DNA from: P52-10 sp041397365
GTDB taxonomy: Bacteria; Pseudomonadota; Alphaproteobacteria; Rhizobiales; Xanthobacteraceae
Reading direction: 5' to 3'
DNA: 64,000 bases
Assembly: GCA_041397365.1 (NCBI GenBank)
Contig: JAWKWT010000005.1
Location: 248,001 to 312,000 of the forward strand
Part shown: piece by piece, positions 38,236 to 45,498 of the stretch
Layout: the number at the start of each line of letters is the position of its first letter
Position numbering within the stretch: position 1 is the stretch's first letter
Program-made: the position numbers and the translations under genes
The notes under the pieces: model-generated
The model's input: the letters and a program-made list of their open reading frames with translations, nothing else
Database searches by the model: none
Told to the model about the DNA's origin: nothing

Positions 38236-38643
38236 TCAGGCACCGATCAGCGCGACGCCTTCGGTGGCGGCCGCGCGCGCCAGCGCATCGTCGAGTGTGG
38301 CGAGCGGACAGTCCTCACGCCTTGCAAGTTCAAGATAAGCAGCATCGTAGAAGGTCAGACGATGGCGCTCGGCAAGCGCAAAAAGCTCCGCATCGGCAGG
38401 TATCGGATCGAGTGCGATTCTCAACAGCAACAAATCCGACAGAAACGAGCCGACCGCCTGATCGGTCACGCGCTTGCGGCGTAACCCCGTGGTCATGGCG
38501 TTGCGGATTTCGAACCACCAGATTGCGGGCATAATCGCTGAAGAATCCTCCAGCATTAGCGCCGCAGCCCGCTCAGCGATCGGGTGACTCTCGTCCTTAA
38601 AGCACCAACAGAGTGTCACGGATGCGTCGAGAACCAACCGCAT
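38236..38643 (-). CDS. PIN-domain toxin (VapC family)
   Basis: 135 residues. It has the PIN-domain acidic residues in LVLDASVTLCW (first Asp), WWFEIRNAM (Glu), LTFYDAAYLELA (Asp) and LATLDDALARAA (Asp). VapC toxins are Mg2+-dependent ribonucleases, typically cleaving initiator tRNA or rRNA. It begins directly after the antitoxin stop codon (zero gap). There are no signs of inactivation. Confidence 0.92.
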   Translation of the reverse strand: MRLVLDASVTLCWCFKDESHPIAERAAALMLEDSSAIMPAIWWFEIRNAMTTGLRRKRVTDQAVGSFLSDLLLLRIALDPIPADAELFALAERHRLTFYDAAYLELARREDCPLATLDDALARAAATEGVALIGA

Positions 38644-38895
38644 TCAATACCGACGCCCTTCGTCGCGCCATTCGAGTATTTCTTCGACGGTGGCGACAGG
38701 GGCAGTCTTCCGCGCCTCCATAATTCGTTGCATGGCTTCCCGTGCGGCCGCTTTCGCTTTGTCGGACACAGCAGGCTCGATCCGCGCGATCACCTTCCCA
38801 TGCCGCGTAATCATGATCGTCTCGCCACGCTCGACCTGATCCAGGAGTTCCGAAAATTTCGCTTTTGCTTCAGAGGCTTGGATATGTTTCATCAT
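38644..38895 (-). CDS. Phd/YefM-family antitoxin (VapB role)
   Basis: 83 residues. QASEAKAKFSELLDQVERGETIMITRHGKVIARIEP is the Phd/YefM DNA-binding fold, and a C-terminal acidic/basic helix (VEEILEWRDEGRRY) is expected to block the PIN toxin. Two consecutive ATG codons are possible starts. The gene is preceded immediately by a double palindromic operator, consistent with autorepression by the toxin-antitoxin complex. Confidence 0.92.
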   Translation of the reverse strand: MMKHIQASEAKAKFSELLDQVERGETIMITRHGKVIARIEPAVSDKAKAAAREAMQRIMEARKTAPVATVEEILEWRDEGRRY

Positions 38896-38896
38896 T

Positions 38897-38921
38897 TTGA
38901 CCGGTCAAATTGACCGGTCAA
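38897..38921 (-). promoter_or_regulatory. double palindromic operator of the toxin-antitoxin operon
   Basis: Two perfect 12-bp palindromes TTGACCGGTCAA (38897-38908 and 38910-38921), 13 bp centre to centre, end one base before the antitoxin ATG. A TATA-rich stretch (38921-38930) next to them could be the -10 region, so bound protein would block both promoter and ribosome site. Confidence 0.85.
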
Positions 38922-39183
38922 ATATAATCAGACCACTCTCGATTTTCAATGAGCCGAGTCCCCTCGGCCCGCCCGCAACCGGGCTGGGCCGGTCCGAACC
39001 TTAGTCAGTTCTGATTGACTCGCGGCCATAATGGCTTATGTCTGCCGCACTTCTCGGAAAGGCTTTCTTTTCGAACCGCCGACCGGTCCTTGAGGCCGGA
39101 GGTCAACGCCCGACAGCGCGATGCGCCCTCGGGCGCAAAATTGTTTTGTGCAGCGGCCGTCCCGGCGGCCTTGGGATTGAGCG

Positions 39184-40723
39184 ATGTTCGACAATCTGTC
39201 GGAAAGGCTTGGAGGCATTCTCGACCGGCTGACGCGCCGCGGCGCGCTCACCGAGGCCGATGTCGACGCCGCCATGCGCGAGGTCCGCCGCGCGCTGCTT
39301 GAGGCGGACGTCGCGCTCGATGTCGTGCGCGAATTCACCGACAAGGTGCGCGAGCAGGCGATCGGCGCGACCGTCGTCAAATCGGTGACGCCGGGCCAGA
39401 TGGTCGTGAAGATCGTCCACGACCAGCTCGTCGAGACGCTCGGCTCCGACAGCCAGGCGATCGACCTCAACGCGCCCGCGCCGATCGCCATCATGATGGT
39501 CGGCCTGCAAGGCTCCGGCAAAACCACCACCACCGCGAAACTCGCCCGCCGCATGACCGAGCGCGACAAGCGCAAGGTGCTGATGGCCTCGCTCGACACC
39601 CGCCGCCCGGCGGCGATGGAGCAGCTCGCCGTCCTCGGTCGCGACGTGAATGTCGAGACGCTGCCGATCATGCAGGGCCAGACCCCGCCGCAGATCGCGC
39701 AGCGCGCGTTGCAGGCCGCCAAGCTCGGCGGCTACGACGTCGTGCTGCTCGACACCGCCGGTCGCACCACGCTCGACGAGGCGATGATGGCGGAAGCGGC
39801 CGAGGTCAAACCTCCGCGCAGCCGCATGAGGTGCTGCTGGTCGCCGATTCTCTGACCGGTCAGGACGCGGTGAATCTGGCGCGCGCGTTCAACGAGCGCG
39901 TCGGCCTCACCGGCATCGTGCTGACTCGCGTCGACGGCGACGGCCGCGGCGGCGCGGCGCTGTCGATGCGCTCGGTCACCGGCAAGCCGATCAAGCTGAT
40001 CGGCACCGGCGAAAGACCGACGCTCTCGAAGACTTTCATCCTCGCGCATCGCCGGGCGCATTCGGCATGGGCGACGTGGTGTCGCTGGTCGAGAAGGCCG
40101 CGGCGAACATCGATGCCGAGCAGGCCGCGCGCGTCGCCGAGAAGATGCGCAAGGGCAAGTTCGATCTGGCCGATATGCGCCAGCAACTCGCGCAGATGCA
40201 GAACATGGGCGGGCTTGGCGGCTTGATGGGCATGATGCCCGGCGTCGCCAAGATGAAGAACCAGATCGCCAATGCCGGCCTCGACGACAAGATCCTCAAG
40301 CGCCAGATGGCCGTGATCGATTCGATGACGCGCGAGGAGCGGCGCAATCCGGAGCTTTTGAAGAACAGCCGCAAGAAGCGCATTTCCGCGGGCTCAGGCG
40401 TGAAGGTCGGGACATCAACAAGCTGCTGAAGATGCACCGGAGCATGGCCGACATGATGAAGGCCATGGGTCAGGGCAAGCGCGGGCCGATGGCGGCGCTC
40501 GGCAACATGATGGGCTTTGGCGGCGGCGGCGCGCCCTCGCCGGAGCAGATGAAGGCGCTGGCCGAAAAGATGCCGGGCGGCCTGCCGCAAGGGCTGCCGA
40601 AGGATTTCCCCGGCGCACTGCCGGGCGGCGGATTGCCGGGCTTCCCGGCGGACTTCCCGGCCTTGGCGGCAAGCCGACGCCCCCGGCCTCGGCGGCTTCC
40701 CCGGACCGGGGAAGAAGAAGTGA
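39184..40723 (+). CDS. ffh: signal recognition particle protein Ffh, interrupted by several small indels
   Basis: The first 208 residues (MFDNLSERLGGILDRL...GLQGSGKTTTTAKLA...LLDTAGRTTLDEAMMAEAAEV) are normal Ffh NG domain. The frame then jumps at about 39809, 40013, 40041, 40062, 40409, 40660 and 40686; each jump is repaired by restoring 1-2 bases. The pieces still read in order: HEVLLVADSLTGQDAVNLARAF, VLTRVDGDGRGGAALSM, GMGDVVSLVEKAAANID, M-domain MGGLGGLMGMMPGVAKMK, KMHRSMADMMKAMG, and a Gly/Pro-rich tail ending GPGKKK at 40723. Ffh is essential, so these are probably sequence errors. It is followed by rpsP. Confidence 0.93.
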
Positions 40724-40742
40724 AAATATTCCGGACTTTCCG

Positions 40743-40782
40743 TTGTCCTGAGGTGCGCGCAATGCGCGGACCTCAGGATGAC
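40743..40782. repeat. inverted repeat after ffh (CCTGAGG type F)
   Basis: GTCCTGAGGTgCGCGC and GCGCGgACCTCAGGATGAC form a stem of about 16 bp with minor mismatches. It resembles a dispersed GTCATCCTGAGG repeat and may separate ffh from rpsP transcription. Confidence 0.75.
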
Positions 40783-40838
40783 GGATCGAATTTCGCAAAC
40801 CTGAAACAACCATAGACACTCCCAGGAGAACCAAGAGA

Positions 40839-41162
40839 ATGTCCGTCGTTATCCGCCTCGCGCGCGCAGGCACCAAGAAGCGTCCGTTCTATCACGTCGT
40901 CGTCGCCGATTCGCGCTATCCGCGCGACGGCCGCTTCATCGAGCGTCTCGGCTTCTTCAACCCGCTGCTGCCGAAGGACAACGAGACCCGGCTGAAGCTC
41001 GATCTCGACAAGGTCAAGGACTGGATGGCGAAGGGCGCCCAGCCGTCCGACCGCGTGATGCGTTTCCTCGACGCCGCCGGCGTCGCCAAGCGCACCGCGC
41101 GCAGCAACCCGCAGAAGGCGGTGCCGCGCAAGGAGCGCAAGGCCGCCGAAGCCAAGTCCTGA
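40839..41162 (+). CDS. rpsP: 30S ribosomal protein S16
   Basis: 107 residues starting MSVVIRLARAGTKKRPFYHVVVADSRYPRDGRFIERLGFFNP, the signature of bacterial S16. The C-terminal Lys/Arg/Ala-rich tail is typical of alphaproteobacteria. CCAGGAGAACCAAGAG precedes the ATG. It is the first gene of rpsP-rimM-trmD-rplS. Confidence 0.98.
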   Translation: MSVVIRLARAGTKKRPFYHVVVADSRYPRDGRFIERLGFFNPLLPKDNETRLKLDLDKVKDWMAKGAQPSDRVMRFLDAAGVAKRTARSNPQKAVPRKERKAAEAKS

Positions 41163-41182
41163 TCCGATAGCGGGCCTCCGTC

Positions 41183-41719
41183 GTGAGCGCGCGCATCTGC
41201 GTGGCGAAATTCGGCGCGGCCCATGGCGTGCGCGGCGAGATTCGCATCTGGCCGTTCACGGAGGAGCCGCTCGGCGTCACAAGCTACGGGCCGCTCGAAA
41301 CGCAGGACGGCGCGCGGCGCTTCGAAATCATTTCCGCGCGCGCTCAGAAAGATCATCTGGTTGCGCGTGTAAAAGGCGTCGAGACGCGTGAGGCTGCCGA
41401 GCTGTTGAACGGCCTCGATCTCTATGTCGCGCGCGATAAATTGCCGGCGACCGAGACGGACGAGTTCTATCACGCCGACCTGATCGGGCTCGCTGCCGTG
41501 ACAACCGGCGGCGATGCGGTCGGCCGCGTCGTCGCGGTGCATAATTTCGGCGCGGGCGACATCCTCGAAATCGCGCCGGCCAAGAGCAGCGACAAGAGCG
41601 GCGAGACCTTGATGCTGCCGTTCACCAATGCGGTCGTGCCGACGGTGGATCTGAGTGCGGGCCGCGTCGTCGTCGTGCCGCCCGGCGAGGTCGAGGCGCG
41701 CGACGAACCGGACGCCTGA
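41183..41719 (+). CDS. rimM: ribosome maturation factor RimM
   Basis: 178 residues from a GTG start. ICVAKFGAAHGVRGEIRIWPFTEEP opens the N-terminal RimM barrel, and the C-terminal PRC-like domain has DEFYHADLIGLAAVT, VHNFGAGDILEIAP and MLPFTNAVVPTVDL. It assists 30S head assembly by binding S19. It starts 20 bases after rpsP, and its stop is 2 bases before trmD. Confidence 0.96.
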   Translation: MSARICVAKFGAAHGVRGEIRIWPFTEEPLGVTSYGPLETQDGARRFEIISARAQKDHLVARVKGVETREAAELLNGLDLYVARDKLPATETDEFYHADLIGLAAVTTGGDAVGRVVAVHNFGAGDILEIAPAKSSDKSGETLMLPFTNAVVPTVDLSAGRVVVVPPGEVEARDEPDA

Positions 41720-41721
41720 CG

Positions 41722-42483
41722 ATGTGGCGTGCGACCGTTCTCACGCTGTTTCCGGAGATGTTTCCAGGCCCTCTCGGCGTCAGCCTCGCCGGCAAGGCGC
41801 TTAGTGCCGGCCTGTGGAGCCTCGAGGTCCGCGACATCCGCGATTCGGCCACCGACAGGCATCGCAGTGTCGACGACACGCCGGCCGGCGGCGGCGCGGG
41901 GATGGTGCTGCGGGCCGATGTTCTCGCCCGCGCGATCGATGCTGCATCGGACCAGCCCCGCGGCGAGAGCGGAAACCACTCCGGCGGCCCTCCCCGCCCG
42001 CGCCTGCTGATGAGCCCGCGCGGTCGGCCATTGACCCAGCAGCGCGTTGCCGAACTGGCCGCCGGCCCCGGCCCGATCGTCATCTGCGGGCGGTTCGAGG
42101 GCGTCGACCAGCGCGTGATCGAGGCCCGCAATCTGGAGGAAGTCTCGATCGGCGACTACGTCCTGTCCGGCGGCGAGATCGCGGCGATGGCGCTGATCGA
42201 TGCCTGCGTGCGGCTGCTGCCGGGCGTCATGGGCAACGCAACCTCTTCAGAATCCGAGAGTTTTTCCGACGGCCTCTTGGAATATCCGCAATATACGCGG
42301 CCCGCGGAGTTCGAGGTCCGGACGATTCCGGACATCCTCACCTCCGGCGACCACGCAAAAGTCGCCGCCTGGCGGCGGGCCGAAGCCGAGCGGCTGACGC
42401 AATTCCGGCGTCCCGACCTCTGGACCAGGCGGGCCGAAAAGACACCGCCGCCAAAACAACCAAAAAGCAAGACAGACGGGTGA
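41722..42483 (+). CDS. trmD: tRNA (guanine37-N1)-methyltransferase TrmD
   Basis: 253 residues. TLFPEMFPGPLGVSLAGKAL is the N-terminal signature, GGGAGMVLRADVL and the trefoil-knot SAM site ICGRFEGVDQRVIEA, ISIGDYVLSGGE-like VSIGDYVLSGGEIAAMALIDA are intact. The substrate-binding ESFSDGLLEYPQYTRP segment is also present. An insertion near residue 80 (RGESGNHSGGPPRPR) is larger than in E. coli TrmD. It modifies G37 of tRNAs reading CNN/CGG codons to prevent frameshifting. Confidence 0.97.
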   Translation: MWRATVLTLFPEMFPGPLGVSLAGKALSAGLWSLEVRDIRDSATDRHRSVDDTPAGGGAGMVLRADVLARAIDAASDQPRGESGNHSGGPPRPRLLMSPRGRPLTQQRVAELAAGPGPIVICGRFEGVDQRVIEARNLEEVSIGDYVLSGGEIAAMALIDACVRLLPGVMGNATSSESESFSDGLLEYPQYTRPAEFEVRTIPDILTSGDHAKVAAWRRAEAERLTQFRRPDLWTRRAEKTPPPKQPKSKTDG

Positions 42484-42594
42484 CAACCGCGCGCCGATCC
42501 CGTATAGGAGCGGCCGAACAATCCAAATTCGCTGGATTTGCAGATTTTCGCGCAGCCTCGCATCCCCTGGCGCGCCGCCGATGGAGATTTGACG

Positions 42595-42984
42595 ATGAAC
42601 ATCATTCAGACGCTCGAAAAAGAGCAGGTCGAGAAGCTGTCGGCCGGCAAGACGATCCCGTCCTTCGGACCCGGCGACACCGTGATCGTCAACGTCAAGG
42701 TGAAGGAAGGCGAGCGCACCCGCGTTCAGGCCTATGAGGGCGTCTGCATCGGCCGTTCCGGCGGCGGCCTCAATGAAAGCTTCACCGTGCGCAAGATTTC
42801 CTATGGCGAGGGCGTGGAGCGCGTGTTCCCGATCTACTCGCCGATGATCGACAGCATCAAGGTGGTGCGCAAGGGCAAGGTCCGCCGCGCCAAGCTGTAT
42901 TACCTGCGCGGCCGCCGCGGCAAGTCGGCGCGTATCGTCGAGAAGGTCGAGAAGCAGCAGGACAAGCAGGCCGTCGCCAGCTGA
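42595..42984 (+). CDS. rplS: 50S ribosomal protein L19
   Basis: 129 residues: MNIIQTLEKEQVEKL, IPSFGPGDTVIVNVKVKEGERTRVQAYEG, VERVFPIYSPMIDSIKVVRKGKVRRAKLYYLRGR and KSARI. All are L19 signatures. The start ATG is chosen by the conserved N-terminus, with GGAGATTTG upstream. It ends the ribosomal operon and is followed by a hairpin terminator. Confidence 0.98.
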   Translation: MNIIQTLEKEQVEKLSAGKTIPSFGPGDTVIVNVKVKEGERTRVQAYEGVCIGRSGGGLNESFTVRKISYGEGVERVFPIYSPMIDSIKVVRKGKVRRAKLYYLRGRRGKSARIVEKVEKQQDKQAVAS

Positions 42985-43013
42985 TCCTGCACCGACAAAG
43001 CGAGATTCACGAC

Positions 43014-43040
43014 AGGCGCGGGCTCCGGCTCGCGCCTTTT
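43014..43040 (+). terminator. intrinsic terminator after rplS
   Basis: AGGCGCG and CGCGCCT arms (43014-43020 and 43031-43037) around a 10-base loop, followed by TTTGTTTT. It lies 30 bases past the rplS stop. Confidence 0.82.
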
Positions 43041-43354
43041 GTTTTGGCCCGCCCGATCCTATCTCTGCCGCGAGCAGAGGATGCGGCGTCATGCATGTCC
43101 GCCGCGCCAACCGCTCGATTGTCGCAACGGTTTCGTTTGTGGTACAAAGTGGAATGCTTCCAGATCGCACAAAAGCGCGCCAGCGCGGCCTGAGGATCGT
43201 GCTCGACGATCGCAGCCGGCTGCCGGGCCGCTTCCATGGCCGCTACACGGCCTCGCTCGCGGCCGGCCTTTTGCGCACGCGCTGATTTTTGTGCGCCCGA
43301 CACGGGCACGCGCCAATCTCTCAAGCTCCAATTCCAACGACCCGAGGCTTCACC
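43041..43354. other. 314-bp spacer between rplS and leuC
   Basis: No convincing gene. A possible short ORF at 43154-43285 (44 codons, Arg-rich) lacks a ribosome site. A TTGTCG (about 43119) and TACAAA pair with near-17-base spacing upstream of leuC could be a promoter; this is weak. Confidence 0.35.
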
Positions 43355-44766
43355 ATGCCCGCATCGAAACCCACCACGCTCTACGACAAGATCTGGAACG
43401 ACCACCTCGTCCACGAAGCCGAGGACGGCACCTGCCTGCTCTATATCGACCGCCACCTCGTGCATGAGGTGACGTCGCCGCAAGCCTTCGAGGGCCTGCG
43501 CATGAGCGGCCGCAAGGTGCATGCGCCGGAAAAGACGCTCGCCGTGGTCGACCACAACGTGCCGACCACCGACCGCAGCAAGCCCAATCCGGACCCCGAA
43601 TCGGCCGAGCAGATCAAGACGCTCGCCGACAACGCCCGCGATTTCGGCATCGAATATTACAACGAGTTCGACAAGCGGCAGGGCATCGTCCACATCATCG
43701 GCCCCGAGCAGGATTCACGCTGCCCGGCACCACCATCGTCTGCGGCGACAGCCACACCTCGACGCATGGCGCGTTCGGCGCGCTCGCGCACGGCATCGGC
43801 ACCTCCGAGGTCGAGCATGTGCTGGCGACGCAGACGCTGATCCAGTCGAAGGCGAAGAACATGCGCTTCAACGTCGACGGCAAGCTGCCCGAAGGCGTGA
43901 CGGCGAAGGACATCATCCTCGCGATCATCGGCGAGATCGGCACCGCCGGCGGCACCGGCCACGTGCTGGAATTCGCCGGCGAGGCGTTCCGCGACCTGTC
44001 GATGGAAGGCCGCATGACGGTCTGCAACATGACGATCGAGGGCGGCGCGCGCGCCGGCCTGATCGCGCCGGACGAGAAGGCGTATGAATTCCTGAAAGAC
44101 CGGCCGAAGGCGCCGAAGGGCAAGGCCTGGGACGACGCGCGCCGCTACTGGGACACACTGCGCAGCGACGAGGGCGCGCATTTCGACACCGAATATCGCC
44201 TCGACGCCGCCAAGCTGCCGCCGATCGTCACCTGGGGCACCTCGCCCGAAGACGTGATCTCGATCACCGGCAAGGTGCCGAACCCGGCCGACATCGCCGA
44301 CGAGGCCAAGCGCCTGTCGAAGGAGCGCGCGCTGGCCTATATGGGCCTCGCCGCCGGCACCAAGATCACCGACATCCGGCTCGACCGCGTGTTCATCGGC
44401 TCCTGCACCAATGGCCGCATCGAGGACCTGCGGGCAGTGGCGAAAATCGTCGACGGCAAGTCCGTCAACGGCAATGTCAGCGCCATGATCGTGCCGGGCT
44501 CGGGCCTCGTGAAGGAGCAGGCGGAGGCCGAAGGTCTGCACAAGATCTTCCTGAAGGCCGGCTTCGAGTGGCGCGAGCCGGGCTGCTCGATGTGCCTCGC
44601 CATGAACCCCGACAAGCTGCGCCCCGAGGAGCGCTGCGCCTCGACCTCGAACCGCAATTTCGAGGGCCGTCAGGGATTCAAGGGCCGCACCCATCTGGTG
44701 TCACCCGCGATGGCGGCGGCGGCGGCGATCGCCGGCCATTTCGTCGACATCCGCGACTGGCACTGA
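43355..44766 (+). CDS. leuC: 3-isopropylmalate dehydratase large subunit LeuC, single frameshift
   Basis: MPASKPTTLYDKIWNDHLVHEAEDGTCLLYIDRHLVHEVTSPQAFEGLR is a canonical LeuC start. The frame breaks at about 43711 (HIIGPEQ then DSR...), where restoring one G in CAGGATTC gives GPEQGFTLPGTTIVCGDSHTSTHGAFGALA. The remainder is normal, including the Fe-S cysteines IGSCTNGRIEDL and EPGCSMCLAMNPDKL, and ends GHFVDIRDWH. Repaired length is about 470 residues, the family norm. LeuC with LeuD isomerises isopropylmalate in leucine synthesis; leuD is not adjacent. Confidence 0.95.
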
Positions 44767-44955
44767 TCTGCGTTAGTTCCGGCCGATAAAACGGCGGCGG
44801 AACGTCTGTTCGCCTTATTTTTCTGCTGCTTACGGCGACGTGAGGGGCCTATCGGAGATATGTTCGGGCGGTTCCCTGCTGGAACCGTCCGCGACTTGCG
44901 GCGTTTTCCTTACGACATTTTTACTGTGCTTTTATTCAAGGTCCGGGAGTGCTTT

Positions 44956-45498
44956 TTGCGATCTCATCTGCGGCAGACAACGGCCGCCGCCCACGCCCAA
45001 CTGGACGCCATCGTCGGTTCGTTCGTCAGCCTTCAAGACTACGGCCGCTATTTGCAGCATCTTCTGGCGTTTCGCGAACCGATCGAGACGGCCGTGCTCA
45101 GCGCCCGGCCGCTGGAAAAGCTGAACTTTCATTTCCACCCGATCGCGAGCGCGATCCGCGCGGACATGATCGATCTGGGACTGCCCGCGTCTCCTCCCCG
45201 CCAGGTCGATATCGCCCAACTTGCCGTCACCGACACGTCGGAGTTGCTCGGCACGCTTTACGTGCTTGAAGGGTCGGCGCTCGGCGCTCGCGTGCTCTAC
45301 AAACGCGCGCAGGCGCTCGGCCTTTCGGCGCATCATGGAGCACGCCACCTCGCGCTGCAGGCCGAAGACCGAACGAGCTGGCCCGCGTTCCTTGCGATCC
45401 TCGATGCGCACGATCCGTTGGAGACGGAGCGAACGGCGGTTGCTTCGGCTGCTGCGTTCGATCTCGCTCTTGCGGCATTCTCGGAGTCATCCCCATGA
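44956..45498 (+). CDS. bphO: biliverdin-producing heme oxygenase (BphO)
   Basis: 180 residues from a TTG start chosen because CGGGAG lies six bases upstream and the product then begins RSHLRQTTAAAHAQLD, the family N-terminus with the proximal heme His. The conserved distal region is TDTSELLGTLYVLEGSALGARVLYKRA, where the Gly residues permit heme and O2 binding. It opens heme to biliverdin IXalpha, the chromophore of the adjacent phytochrome. Its stop overlaps the bphP start by ATGA. The frame is open upstream to 44860 without family resemblance. Confidence 0.9.
   Translation: MRSHLRQTTAAAHAQLDAIVGSFVSLQDYGRYLQHLLAFREPIETAVLSARPLEKLNFHFHPIASAIRADMIDLGLPASPPRQVDIAQLAVTDTSELLGTLYVLEGSALGARVLYKRAQALGLSAHHGARHLALQAEDRTSWPAFLAILDAHDPLETERTAVASAAAFDLALAAFSESSP

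Noticed and set aside
39184..40723. True pseudogenisation of ffh
   Set aside because: The protein is essential, residues remain well conserved on both sides of every break, and the lesions are almost all 1-2 base losses shared in style with other genes nearby.
43154..43285. Short Arg-rich ORF between rplS and leuC
   Set aside because: It has no ribosome site, no recognisable domain and a composition that fits non-coding GC-rich DNA.
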